DNA from: Neoconidiobolus thromboides FSU 785
Lineage: Eukaryota; Entomophthoromycota; Entomophthoromycetes; Entomophthorales; Neoconidiobolaceae
Direction of reading: 5' to 3'
Assembly: GCA_025603075.1 (NCBI GenBank)
Contig: MU626517.1
Location: 1 to 24,576 of the forward strand
Length of the DNA stretch: 24,576 bases
Every line of letters starts with the position of its first letter. Within the stretch, counting starts at the first letter, position 1. The notes under the pieces were generated by a model, which was given only the letters and a program-made list of their open reading frames with translations, had not been told where the DNA came from and made no database searches. Positions 1-10,505 of the stretch are shown in pieces. The position numbers and the translations under genes were made by a program.

Positions 1-1
1 A

Positions 2-27
2 AAATAAAGTCAAATAAAGTCAAATAA
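2..27. repeat. Short tandem repeat, unit AAATAAAGTC
   Basis: Two full 10-nt units AAATAAAGTC sit head to tail, followed by a partial third. It is low-complexity sequence at the window edge and may continue upstream. No function is implied. Confidence 0.55.
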
Positions 28-496
28 CTGTGTTTATATAATTATGTATTTATATAATTATATAATCATATAGTTATATATTATATATCTGTTAAATATC
101 TAACAGAACTAACATAAAATATATAGTTAGGAAAATTAGCTATTTAAGAAAAGGAAACAATTAAAATAAGTTTTAAATAGAGACATTTAATTTTAGGCTT
201 TTTAGATTTAACCGTTATATTGAACACAAACTTGGAATTTTAAATTTGGATTAATTTCTAAGTAGATTCTGAAACCAATTAGGACAGCCCCATATTACTT
301 TTTAAATGTAATGGTTAAATGAAATGGTTTGCATAGTAAAATTTAAATATTTCTAACTATTAATAATCATACGATATCCTTATAATATAATTTGATAGTT
401 TAAAAAATTGTATAAGCTATTATAAAAAAGTAGAAGGTATTCAAAAGTAACAAGTTCAACAAAGATTGTCAGTGTTTGTGGATAAATGTCAGGATA

Positions 497-645
497 TGTG
501 AGTGTTTTTTTAGCTTCATCACTTTTTCCATTTTTAAGCGCTATTGAGCGGAAAGATAATAAATTCTTTAAAAAAATCTTACTAATAGTTATTCCGCTCA
601 AACAGTGCTTAAAAATGGAAAAAGTGAAGTTAAAAAAACACCTCA
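497..645. mobile_element. MITE-like foldback element, copy A
   Basis: A 149-bp inverted repeat flanked on both sides by TA (495-496 and 646-647), as expected for the TA target duplication of Tc1/mariner-type elements. The ends read TGTGAGTGTTTTTTT on the left and, reverse-complemented, TGAGGTGTTTTTTT on the right. The arms (about 499-561 and 590-643) carry the family signature of a TTTTTCCAT block and an AGCG/GCTC block, but with several mismatches. Both arms correspond to the same half of the single-unit copies at 695-789 and 24257-24357, so this copy is an inverted duplication of one half. No transposase is encoded; it must be non-autonomous. Short ORFs across it are by-products of the repeat. 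Confidence 0.7.
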
Positions 646-694
646 TATATTATTTAATAACAATCAAAGAATAAACATGAGTTGACATTATATA

Positions 695-789
695 TGAGGG
701 TATTTTTGTATTTAAGAATTTTACTAACAATTTTTTCGCTCAAATAGCGGTTAAGATGGAAAAAATGATGAAACTAAGAAACATCTCCA
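695..789 (+). mobile_element. MITE-like element, copy B (single unit)
   Basis: A 95-bp single unit between TA dinucleotides (693-694 and 790-791), starting TGAGGGTATTTTTGTATTTA and ending in CTCCA. It contains the family core AAGAATTTTACTAACA, a CGCTCAAATAGCG block and a TGGAAAAA block, in the same order as copy D. It lies only about 50 bp from copy A. No coding capacity. Confidence 0.7.
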
Positions 790-967
790 TAAAGATAGAT
801 TGTTAATAACTTTCGAAATGCAGAAAAATTTATGAACTATTCTACTCATTTAATTAGTTTACTAACTTTTATTGAAATTGATAAAAAATCAACTTATAAA
901 CAACTAATATTTACACTCATAAGTACTTCTACTGGATCATCTTTAGCTATAAATTATAACCCAATCC

Positions 968-2005
968 TTATTTTCTAAATTTTAAAAGATTATTGAACTC
1001 TCTCCGAATAGTTGTATGTAATGACAAAGCCAACAAAGGGTTAACCAACTGAGCCATATTGAAGGTACAAATAATGACAATATCTAAAACCAGAGACCAT
1101 GGCTTAAAAGTTATTGTTGATAACCACCAACTCAGAAGGTTGGGTATAAAACAAGTGACATAAATTGAAATAAATAAAAAGCCTCTTAAAATTACCTTCA
1201 ATTTCATTTTTTTGGGATAAATTTGAAAATCTGGTTCTACATTCGTACTAGTAGTAAACTGCGTGTTATTACTATTGACACATGTACTGGCAGAGGTTGA
1301 TGTACTAAAAATACTTCTTTCCCCTCTAGATTGATATTTAGCTCGTAATGGCTCTAAAGTCACTCTAGGGACCCCTATTTCTCTGGTTAACCTACCAACA
1401 TATTTTTTACCAGTGAGGATGATATTAAGGTAGCAAAAAGTGACTGACAACAAAGACATATTGAAACTAACAAATAAGTAGTAAAAGTAAGGGATACCTA
1501 AAGGATTTTCAACTGGCGAAACAGTACAATAACCTCCAGAAGTGGTAGTCTTGAAACAATAGGTGGAGGCTGCCATAATTCCAAAAATAAGGCCAACAAT
1601 GATATAGATCATACCTAAAGTCAAACTCCATTGGCAAGCATTGGCTTTACTTTTACATATTAAAAAGTAGCGCTCAAAGCTCAATAGTGTGATAAATACT
1701 AAGGAGCATACATCCATTAAGGTCACAGAAATACCTGCAATCTGACACCAGATAGGACTGATTTTATTGAAATCAATATTTAAGTAATATTTAGCTAATG
1801 ATACTGTTAGGATGATTATGCATAATAATGAGTCAACAATGGATAAATAAAGAACTAATTTTATATCAATAGACCATGTCCATTTTTTTCTGGTTAGTAC
1901 AGCGATAAGTAAAATATTTAGTAGTAAGCCTAAGACGCTCACTACTACTATCCACCAGATTGTTAGTTTGCTGATAAAGTCTTGGTCAATTTCGATATCT
2001 CCCAT
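968..2005 (-). CDS. Rhodopsin-class (class A-like) G protein-coupled receptor
   Basis: Single-exon, 345-residue seven-helix receptor predicted for the plasma membrane. Estimated helices are 16-37, 48-70, 86-108, 127-147, 173-197, 269-293 and 303-328. Class A landmarks are present: N30 in helix 1, D58 in helix 2 (LSIVD), C87 at the top of helix 3 with a partner C160 in the second extracellular loop, an ERY triad at 111-113, CFIP at 285-288 where CWxP is usual, and NPLLAL at 322-327 in place of NPxxY. The third intracellular loop (about 198-268) is long and Ser/Thr-rich, a plausible G-protein coupling and phosphorylation region. The C-tail is very short. The start was chosen because the N-terminus leads directly into helix 1 and a TATA-like element lies 41-48 nt upstream. 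It is clearly paralogous to the receptor at 22888-23841. The ligand is unknown; the class assignment is strong, the function is inferred. Confidence 0.88.
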   Translation of the reverse strand: MGDIEIDQDFISKLTIWWIVVVSVLGLLLNILLIAVLTRKKWTWSIDIKLVLYLSIVDSLLCIIILTVSLAKYYLNIDFNKISPIWCQIAGISVTLMDVCSLVFITLLSFERYFLICKSKANACQWSLTLGMIYIIVGLIFGIMAASTYCFKTTTSGGYCTVSPVENPLGIPYFYYLFVSFNMSLLSVTFCYLNIILTGKKYVGRLTREIGVPRVTLEPLRAKYQSRGERSIFSTSTSASTCVNSNNTQFTTSTNVEPDFQIYPKKMKLKVILRGFLFISIYVTCFIPNLLSWWLSTITFKPWSLVLDIVIICTFNMAQLVNPLLALSLHTTIRREFNNLLKFRK

Positions 2006-2045
2006 CTTTAATTTTCAAAGTTTCAACTTAATAAAGAGAAAGTGG

Positions 2046-2053
2046 TATTTATA
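2046..2053 (-). promoter_or_regulatory. TATA-like element of the first GPCR gene
   Basis: TATAAATA on the minus strand, 41-48 nt upstream of the ATG. The same octamer sits at exactly the same distance before the aminotransferase gene, which makes chance less likely despite the AT-rich background. Confidence 0.5.
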
Positions 2054-3242
2054 GTAGAGATGATTTTTAAAGAATTGTTTTGGAAATTTAGTATAGCATT
2101 AACAAACTACTGCTTAATTTTGTTTAAGTTAATCTTTGTAGATTTATTACAGTGTGTATTTTTCTGCATAAAAATAAACTTATTTTTATAGTTTATTAAA
2201 CTTTGTAGCCAAGTTATTTCGTCAAGCTTTAAATTATATATAGTTAACTCTATAACCTGTTATAAAAATAATTAATTAAGCACTAACAAAGAAAAGACTC
2301 AAGATTGTATTAAGGCTTTCATTAATAAGGTGACTAGTATACAAAACCACATAAAACCTATCAAAAACAAGCTAAACATTCAAATTCGTAGCTAAATTTG
2401 CTTTAATTTCACAATAAAAATAACTTTAACTATTTTTAGTATAAATTCTGGCTATAGTGAATCAATTTATAGTCAGCGGTGTTGCTATAGTTTATTTTTC
2501 CACTGTTCTATTACAAATAAGTTTGCTATTTCCTGACTATTTATTGTAGCGAGGATTTGATTTAGTCACCTAGTTTAAAGTATAAACGTTTGATGGAAGT
2601 TTATGAGTTGTATTAAATAAGTGGACTTAAATTTTGGATCATTATTGGTGAATTTTCGTATTAAAAAGTATAACCTAAATAACTATGGTAGCCAGCGATA
2701 GCAATTCTATTGTATGTCTTTACTCATGTTATCAATGTTTGTTTTCAAACTGTTAGTTGATGGAGTTCAAAGAATTAGGATATAAGTACTAAACTCTCCT
2801 TTCTCAAAAGAAGTGCTAGTTTTTATATCATTTATAACAAAATAACTTGTTTATCAAACAGCCGCTAAAAGTTTGTTTTTTAAACCGAATTAAGCTGTAT
2901 TCTTATTTTTGCTTTAGCGGCACATAGTAATATTTAAAAAAATCAAATTTTACAGCTGTTATAGCTCTATCGCGGCTTAATTAAGTGTCCATTTAAGAAT
3001 AGAATTTTAAAATCAGGCGAAAACAATAAAGCAAGGCGTTAAAAAAATCAAATAAGCAAATAACTGACTGCAAAAATTATAGCAAATTAAGTCGCAATAA
3101 GGCTGCAACAGTTATATACAATTAAAGATAAAATCATTTTGGAACAAATTGCTTTAAATTCTAATTCTAATATTCTTTTTAACAAAGTACAAGTCGATTT
3201 TAAATTATGAATTAATAAATTAGATATTATGTTTTAACAAAT
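2054..3242. other. Intergenic spacer, no gene seen
   Basis: About 1.2 kb between two minus-strand genes. I see no plausible ORF or exon chain on either strand. The only structure I would point to is the inverted repeat at 2861-2921. The 5' part is the upstream region of the GPCR gene and the 3' part the downstream region of the aminotransferase gene. Confidence 0.5.
2861..2921. repeat. Short inverted repeat / potential stem-loop
   Basis: GCCGCTAAA at 2861-2869 is the exact reverse complement of TTTAGCGGC at 2913-2921, with 43 nt between. The arms are GC-richer than their surroundings. It could be a decayed foldback element or a regulatory stem. It lacks the TTTTTCCAT block of the MITE family elsewhere in the window, so I do not assign it there. 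Confidence 0.4.
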
Positions 3243-4451
3243 TTATTTAAAATACTTCTTAGCAAATTCTTCAAACTTAGCTAAAGCTATAGGAAAATTA
3301 GTACGGCCAAAGCCCAGTCTAACATAATGATCGTAAAGAGCAGATTTTGAAGGATCAAAATTAGTTCCTGGTGCCAAAAGAACACCGAATTCATTTAATA
3401 AAATATCACAAAAGTTATTAGTAATAGTATTCTCCTTAGTAACATTCTGTTTAAACACTGATGGTAAATTCTCCCAATTTAACTTCAAAAACCCAACAAT
3501 CCCAGAATTAGGTTGAACCCATTCAAGATACTTGGAATATTTGTTTAAAAACTGCTCAAATAGATTTAAATTTGTTTGATAAATTTGTAAATTACGTTTC
3601 AAAATTTTTTCCTTGTTTCTTAATGCTACTTTAGCTAAAAACTCGGATGGTGCTGGGTTGGTAATTGTTGTGTAATCTTTACATTGTACTAAGGCCTCCA
3701 ATAGTTTTAAATTTTGGGAAGCTGCCCAACCTAGACGTATTCCTGGTAAGCTAAAAGATTTTGATAATACGCTTATTGAAATACAATTGTTATAAATCTG
3801 AGCAAATGAAGGTAATAGTAAGCCATCCTTATGTTCTGAAAATCGATTAACTTCATCTGCTAATAGAATGGTATCATATGGCTTAATGATATCAATAAGC
3901 TTCTTTTGTTGTTGTAAAGTAAAATGAAATCCGGTGGGATTATGGGGCGTATTAATCAATAGCATTTTGACGCTTTCATCAATATTTTGTTCAATCTTTT
4001 TGAAGTCCAAGTCCCATTTCCCTTCTTCGTTAATAGTGGTAGGAATTTCAATAATCTCGCACCCTAAAGATCTAGGCAACTCATAATGTGATTGATAGCA
4101 TGGTGTTTGTATCATTACTTTATCTCCCTCTTTTAATATCCCTTTACAGCTAGTAAAGATGACTTCTTGTGCACCAGTATGAATCAAAATATTCTCCTGA
4201 TTGAAGTTGACGTTGGAGCCTTGTCCATTGTAGAGTAAGTCTGCTACTAACTCACGTAGCTCTGGATCTCCTGAACTCTCAGTGTAACCTAAGTGAAGGG
4301 ACTCAAATTCCTCTCTTACTTTAGCTGGATCTTCACTAAGATCAATCAACTCTCTGATAGTGTAGGATTGTGGATCAGAGCAACACAATAAGTATTTACT
4401 AGTAAACTCATGCTTGGCAAAAAAACGTTCTAACTCAAAGGGGTAAAACAT
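3243..4451 (-). CDS. Class I/II PLP-dependent aminotransferase
   Basis: Intronless, 402 residues, the usual length for a fold-type I aminotransferase. Visible landmarks: NTPHNPTG at 167-174 with the cofactor-ring Asn at 171; LADEV at 197-201 with Asp199 for the pyridine nitrogen; VLSKSFSLPGIRLGW at 228-242 with the Schiff-base lysine K231 and phosphate-binding R239; and YVRLGFGR at 376-383, where R378 should bind the substrate carboxylate. The reaction is amino-group transfer between an amino acid and a 2-oxo acid; the substrate cannot be read from sequence. No targeting signal is evident, so probably cytosolic. By recollection the N-terminus (PFELERFFAKHEF) resembles bacterial proteins of this superfamily more than the standard fungal Asp, Ala or aromatic enzymes, but I could not test this. 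Odd point: Asn202 sits where many relatives have the Tyr that touches PLP O3'. Confidence 0.88.
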   Translation of the reverse strand: MFYPFELERFFAKHEFTSKYLLCCSDPQSYTIRELIDLSEDPAKVREEFESLHLGYTESSGDPELRELVADLLYNGQGSNVNFNQENILIHTGAQEVIFTSCKGILKEGDKVMIQTPCYQSHYELPRSLGCEIIEIPTTINEEGKWDLDFKKIEQNIDESVKMLLINTPHNPTGFHFTLQQQKKLIDIIKPYDTILLADEVNRFSEHKDGLLLPSFAQIYNNCISISVLSKSFSLPGIRLGWAASQNLKLLEALVQCKDYTTITNPAPSEFLAKVALRNKEKILKRNLQIYQTNLNLFEQFLNKYSKYLEWVQPNSGIVGFLKLNWENLPSVFKQNVTKENTITNNFCDILLNEFGVLLAPGTNFDPSKSALYDHYVRLGFGRTNFPIALAKFEEFAKKYFK

Positions 4452-4491
4452 CCTTGATAATTTATGTTAAGAAATGCAAAAAAATGCGAGT

Positions 4492-4499
4492 TATTTATA
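4492..4499 (-). promoter_or_regulatory. TATA-like element of the aminotransferase gene
   Basis: TATAAATA on the minus strand, 41-48 nt upstream of the ATG: the same octamer and spacing as in front of the GPCR gene at 968-2005. Confidence 0.5.
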
Positions 4500-6009
4500 C
4501 TATTTTTTCGTTACGTCATAAGGACCAAGTATCAATAACTTACTTAAAGAATAGTTTAATTAAATTTTATAACTTGACAAAAGTTTTAAAAATAGCCAGC
4601 AATGTCATAGCCTCATTTTGATATTTTGATAAAAAAATCATTAGTTTATTAAGTTTGATAAAACTCATGTTATCTGGAATAATCTAGTTCTAATTTACAA
4701 TAAAAAGATGTTCATTATCAAAAATGTTGTCGCCTATTTCTTATTAGCATCAATAATTCGAATTTAAATGGGAAATTACAATCAAAAATCTAAAGCAACG
4801 TTATCACAGCACTTGTTAACAACCAATTTCTTTTCTTGATTGTGTAAATAGGACTTTGGATTTAAAATTATAGCACGATAGCGGTATACAATGCCTATCT
4901 AATACAAACCTTACAGACTAGAGAAGATAAGTCGTGCGCATTATAATTCTTTAATTTAATGTAACAGCTGATGAATGCATTTTGTAAAATGGATAGTTTA
5001 GATTTTTACGCAGTAAATTTATTCTTGTATCCACTTCAAGCAACAAAAAGAAACTCAGAAATTGAAGGTGATTGATTTTGGTAGATGTTAACCAGCTAGA
5101 TAGTCGCTTTTTTGGTAAAGAATAAATCTTAATGAAACAAATTGTTGATTAATTTCGGTAAAAATCCTTGACCCTTAACTCTAACAATAACCATAACCAT
5201 AACCTTCCTAATCTAGTCTCATTAAATGTTAATATTAGATATCTTTTAAATCCGCTTAATGATTTTTTTGATTGGAATAGAACAACATCTAAAATCGGAA
5301 ATTTTTTCAATGAAAAAACTACCTATCTGGTTAGTACTTCCTATCTGGGGCTTAATGAGATGCGAGATTAATAAATTGAAGTGGGAATTAGTTTTATATA
5401 GCTTGGGAATAAAACCATTTTTGGTCACATTGCTAATTTTCAAGCTTTAATTTTATTTTGCTTTCCTAGTACTTGTAATATGATACCAATTGAAGTTGTA
5501 TGGTTAATAGTAGTTAATTTTAATAAATTGATTAAAACAAGTAAAAACAGAGCATGTTTTGTAAAATCATTATGTCCATATATATGTATATTTTTAACCG
5601 GAGTGATACTATGTATTAAATTCACATTGATAAAGGTAAGGTAGTATTAAAAAGCTTGCTTAATGATTTTACTTCTATTTAGTTGATTTTTTCATTTTTA
5701 CTATTATGAATCTACAATTTAAATAAAGTTTATGCTAAATATATATACCATCATATGTTTAAACTTTTACTGAAGGCTATTTACGTCAATCCCATTAAAA
5801 CTACTGTTTGTTGTAGCATAGCTTTTCTATACGGTCTACCAATAACCCTCACTATATCTTTAATATAACTCCTATTTTTCCTAGATTATGAAAAAACCTA
5901 GCCAATTTACCAAAAAAGGATATCTTGCTTTGACTTTCTACTGCAAAAAAGCAAACACAAATTAAATCACATCATTCACTTTCTATCAAAAAACAACTAT
6001 TCGATCAAT
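4500..6009. other. Divergent intergenic region between aminotransferase and SMC2
   Basis: About 1.5 kb holding the upstream regions of two divergent genes. ORFs of 60-67 codons at 5168-5625 overlap each other on both strands and show no domain-like composition, so I treat them as chance. The stretch 5178-5206 contains three ATAACC units, too short to be a telomere relic. The 80 nt before the SMC2 ATG are rich in CA and lack a clear TATA box. Confidence 0.45.
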
Positions 6010-9000
6010 ATGTACATCGAAGAGCTAATCATTGATGGTTTTAAATCGTATGCTACACGTACGCATATCACAGGATGGGATCGTCAATTCAACGCTATTA
6101 CAGGTTTAAATGGATCCGGGAAAAGCAATATCTTAGACGCCATTTGTTTTGTTTTAGGAATCACTAACTTGTCACATGTAAGATCAAAACATTGAAAAAT
6201 CTGATAAAGAAATAATTAGTTTTTAAAAAAAGGTACGTGCCAATAGTCTTCAAGATTTGGTTTACAAGAGAGGGCAAGCAGGCATTTCAAAAGCCTCAGT
6301 TACGATTGTGTTTAATAATAGTGATACAAAGAATAGCCCAGTAGGATATGAAGAGTATCAGCAGATTACTGTGACTCGACAGGTAATTTTAATCGAAACC
6401 AAGTTTAATAAATCAAAATTTAAAGTTTACAATCAGATTCTAATTGGCGGTAGAAACAAATATTTGATCAATGGCCACAATGCACAGCAACAAACATTAG
6501 CCAATTTATTTCAATCTGTTCAACTGAATGTTAATAATCCTCATTTTTTAATCATGCAAGGGAAGATCACCAAGGTGTTGAATATGAAACCTCCAGAGAT
6601 ATTAGCAATGATACAAGAAGCAGCTGGTACTAGAATGTTTGAAGAGAAAAAAGAGAAAGCTCTAAAAACCATTGCTAAAAAAGAAGTCAAATTAGCTGAG
6701 ATTCAGACGGTAAAATATAATGTATATAAAACATATATGACATTAATATGTTGTTTAGTTATTAGATGAAGAGATAACGCCCAAGTTAAATCAACTTCGA
6801 CAAGAAAAAGCGACTTATTTGCAATATCAAACGGTGCAAATCGAAATGGACCAGAAAAATAAACTTATGGTAGCATTCAAGTATCATAAAAATGAAGTAA
6901 AAGAATAGCTAAAAAAGCCAAGTTAAAGTATTTATCGTTTTTTTTAGATGAAGATGAAATCAAGTGGGATGGATTTCGATGATAAAAAAGGCAAGATTAT
7001 ACAAATTGAAAATAGAATTGAACAAACTCAGAGGGAGATCTCTACCATTGAAGAAGAAATTTCTCGTATTCAGGAAACCAGGGTAAGGTAGATATGATTG
7101 TATAAGTATTAATAAATTGAGCTTTCGTAGGTCAAAGGAGAAAACGTAGAAAAATTAGAAAAAGTAATAAAAGAGAAAACAAAGTCCATAACTATTCATA
7201 AAGCTGAGTTAGATAATGTATCAAAAAATTTAAATGAAGAGATGGACAATTTGAAATCTAACAAAAGAAATCAAGAAGAGGTAATAAAATTGATACATCT
7301 TTTAATAGTGGTATTGAACTCCTTTTAGCTTATAAAAAGCATTGAAAAGCATATCGAAAGCAATAAAGAATTACAAAAAAGGTTTAAAATGAAAGAAGAG
7401 GAATTCCGTCGAGAAGAAAATGAACTACAAAGATCAGAGGAGCTTTTACAATCCTTAACCACCGGTATCTCAGCCAAAGAAGGCCATAAATTGGACTATC
7501 ATACTCAAATACAGAGTAAGTTATTACACAAAGATAAGTACAAGTTTACTAGATGATACTTTAATTTAGCTACAAAAAAAGAAAAGGCAAAGTATAGTAC
7601 AGAAATAGAAAAGTTAAGGCTTCAAATAGAGCACTTAGCGAAAGAAAATAAAAGGTTAAAGCAGAGGAGGAATGATATGATCGATGAAAATCATGAGCAA
7701 AATAGTACAAGAAATAAGGCACAGCAAGAGTTAACAGTTTTGGAAGTAAGTCAATATAAAAATTATATCGCGTTAAAACATTAATGTAATAATTTTTCAG
7801 GATAAAATTGAACAATTAGGTTACGATCCTCAAAAGCAGCATGAGTATAGTCAATTAGCCAGTGAACTTTCCAAAAAGATCAAAGAAGCCAATGAAAGCA
7901 AGCAGATCAAAATAGCAGAACGTGGGAATTTAGAGTTTAAATATAGTGATCCTTATCCCAATTTTGATCGTAGCAAAGTTAAAGGATTGGTAGCTGAATT
8001 GTTTAGTTTAGATGATAAACAGTATGCTACCGCTTTAGAAATTTGTGCGGGTGGTAAGTTGTATAACGTAAGTGGATAAGTTGATTACTTTAACATGTAA
8101 ATTAATAGTATTAGGTTATTGTAGATGATTCTTCAACCGGGGCTGATTTACTTAAGAATGGCAATTTGAGATCTAGAGTTACCATTATTCCTCTTAATAA
8201 GATTTCAACTTTTAAACTTTCTGCTGAGGTAAATAACTACAACAATAATACCAAGCTGCGCCTAAATTGATTTATATAATTAGAAAATTGCTACTTCAAA
8301 TAGAATAGCTCCAGGTCAAGTGAATCTAGCATTAAGCTTAGTAGGGTATAAGAATGAACTAGAAAAGGCCATGGAGTACGTTTTTGGATCCACTTTGATT
8401 TGTGATAGTAATTTAATATATACACAATTAAATATAATAATAATAATAATGGATAGCACCAAATGTCTCACGCGAAATCTCTTCAGTAAAAAGGATAGCG
8501 AAATCAGTGACCATTGAAGGAGATGTTTATGATCCTTCAGGCACTTTACAGGGTGGAGCTAAACCTACAGTATCTGGGATTATTGAATCATTTGCAGCAA
8601 TCCAAGAAATCAATAAACAATTAAGTAGTTTAACAGAGAATCGATTTAAGATTATGAAAAAAGTGGAATCGATGGCTCATTTAGCTAACGAGTATCATCA
8701 ACTTAAAAAAAAGGTTGATTTGAAGAAACATGAAATTGAGTTGTTGGATCAAAGATTGGCCAATAGTTCTTATAATCAAGTACAAATCGAATTGGAAGCG
8801 AATGAAAAGAACTTAATAGAAGCTGAAGGACAAATTGGCAAATGTGAAGCAAAGGTTAAGGAGTTAGATGATCATCTTTTATCATTAGAAAAGGAAATGA
8901 GCGACTTTAAAGATAACAAGAGTTTAAAGTTGGAAGAGTTGGAGGTAAATATTGATAATATAATATATCAACATTATTTATATTCGTTATTGCCATTATT

Positions 9001-10505
9001 GTTTTAGAGCAAAATCAAACAACTAAAAAAAGGAATAGCAGCTAAAAAAACAACTTTTAAATCCATTCAATTTGAAGTTAATTCTAAAGAAAAAGAATTG
9101 GGTAATTGTAAGATTAATCACATAAAATAAGCTAAAGTATTTTTTTAGAATTAATGAAAGCGGATTTAGAAAATGTTCAAGAGAGCTTCGAAAGTATTGA
9201 AAAGAACATAAAGAAATTAAAGAACAGCCATGAAGTTATAAAAAATGAATACATTTCTGATAAGGTAATTATTAAATAGCAATTGGATAATAACCCAACA
9301 ATAATCAAATAACAATTGAATCATAATAAATTAATAATTAAAATAGAATGAATTAGCAACCCTTAAAGAAAGTATGGATATATTAATTTTAGAACAAAGG
9401 AAAGAAGATAAAGAAATCAATGATCTGATCAAGGTGAAACAGAATAAAAATAAGGATTGCAACGAGAACAAATTACAATTGCAAAAGCTACAGCATGAGA
9501 TTGAAAGATTTGAAAAGGACATTATTGAGGCTGAACGTATTGTTAAAGCATTAGAAAGAGAACATGAGTGGATTAGTGAGTATAAAAGGTAGATTATTGA
9601 TATCGATATTGATAATTGAACGTAATCAACTTTATTATAATTATTGTTTTTTAGTACTTTTGGACAAAGCGGAACTGATTTTGATTTTCAAAAACATGAT
9701 ATTCGACAGGTTGAAATACGATTACAAAGTTTGGAAAAAGAACACGAGGTTTTAAGGAGAAAAATTAATCTTAAAGTTATGACTTTAATTGACAGGTAAA
9801 TATATGTTATCTATAATTTTAATGAAATAAGTTAATATTAAAAATTATTTTAGTCAAGAAAAGAAAGAAAGTGAGCTCAAAAGTATGTTAAATCGAGTCA
9901 AAAAAGATAAAATTACAATAGAAAATTCGATTCAAACGTTAGATAATTTTAAAAAGGAAGCTTTATCCAGAACTTGGGAAAAGGTGGATAAGTAAGTTTT
10001 ACAACTAAAAGGTTATATTTTTTATTTAATTTTATTTATTTAATAAGTGATTTCGGGCTTATATTCTCCGATTTATTACCAGGAAATGGAGCCAAACTTA
10101 TACCACCAGAAGGAAAGGAATTAAAAGATGGATTAGAAGTAAGAGTAAATTTGGGAGGTGTATGGAAACACTCATTAACTGAATTATCTGGGGGGCAAAG
10201 GTCTCTTATTGCCTTATCTCTTATTTTAGCTCTATTGCAGTTCAAACCAGCCCCAATGTATATCTTAGATGAGATTGATGCTGCTTTGGATTTATCTCAT
10301 ACTCAAAACATTGGTCAGTTATTGAGGACTAGATTTAAGGCTTCCCAATTTATCATTGTTTCTCTGAAGGATGGCATGTTTAACAATGCCAATGTACTAT
10401 TCAAGGCTAAGTTTAGGGATGGAATTTCATTAGTTGAGGTAAGATTATTGTTATTTTGTATTGGCTAAAGTTTAACTTTTTTAGAGAGTGGCTGCTCGCA
10501 GATAA
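6010..10505 (+). CDS. SMC2: Condensin ATPase subunit SMC2 (19 exons)
   Basis: SMC2 pairs with SMC4 in condensin and drives mitotic chromosome compaction in the nucleus. Exons: 6010-6177, 6233-6382, 6437-6709, 6759-6896, 6948-7082, 7131-7280, 7329-7515, 7570-7745, 7801-8067, 8115-8228, 8284-8407, 8457-8944, 9008-9101, 9149-9264, 9347-9588, 9655-9795, 9854-9991, 10048-10438, 10485-10505. They join in frame to 1170 residues, the normal SMC2 length. Walker [10 protein letters not shown] is at 32-40; a coiled coil follows; the hinge is about 518-665 ([21 protein letters not shown]); a second coiled coil follows; the signature LSGGQ is at 1080-1084 and Walker [13 protein letters not shown] at 1104-1115. 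LNMKPPEIL and NIGQLLRT are SMC2-typical. The last exon adds only six residues and the stop. All 18 introns are GTA...AG, 46-82 nt. Intron 2 (6383-6436) has no stop codon. Exon ends were fixed by splice signals, frame and similarity to SMC2. Confidence 0.95.
6383..6436 (+). other. SMC2 intron 2: 54 nt, frame-preserving and stop-free
   Basis: Starts GTAATT and ends ATCAG between TVTRQ and ILIGGRNKY. Removing it restores the SMC2-family spacing exactly. Its length is a multiple of three and it has no in-frame stop, so an unspliced message would add 18 residues to the ATPase head instead of truncating it. It is the only one of the 18 introns with both properties; the other multiple-of-three introns all contain stops in the reading frame. 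Confidence 0.85.

Noticed and set aside
297-313. 17-nt match between 297-313 and 24210-24226
   Set aside because: AT-rich, flanks do not align, and it is the length of match expected occasionally in DNA of this composition.
380-674. ORFs of 62 and 88 codons over the first MITE
   Set aside because: They are produced by the inverted repeat itself and run in both directions through it; no protein-like composition.
5178-5206. Telomere-like ATAACC repeats
   Set aside because: Only three units, not the usual fungal TTAGGG/CCCTAA, and embedded in ordinary spacer.
5168-5625. Cluster of 60-67 codon ORFs on both strands
   Set aside because: They overlap each other in opposite frames, have no recognisable domain or splice context, and are as long as expected by chance here.
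7570-7815. 81-codon minus-strand ORF inside SMC2
   Set aside because: Antisense shadow of the Lys/Glu-rich coiled-coil exon, giving a Phe/Leu-rich artefact that mimics membrane segments.
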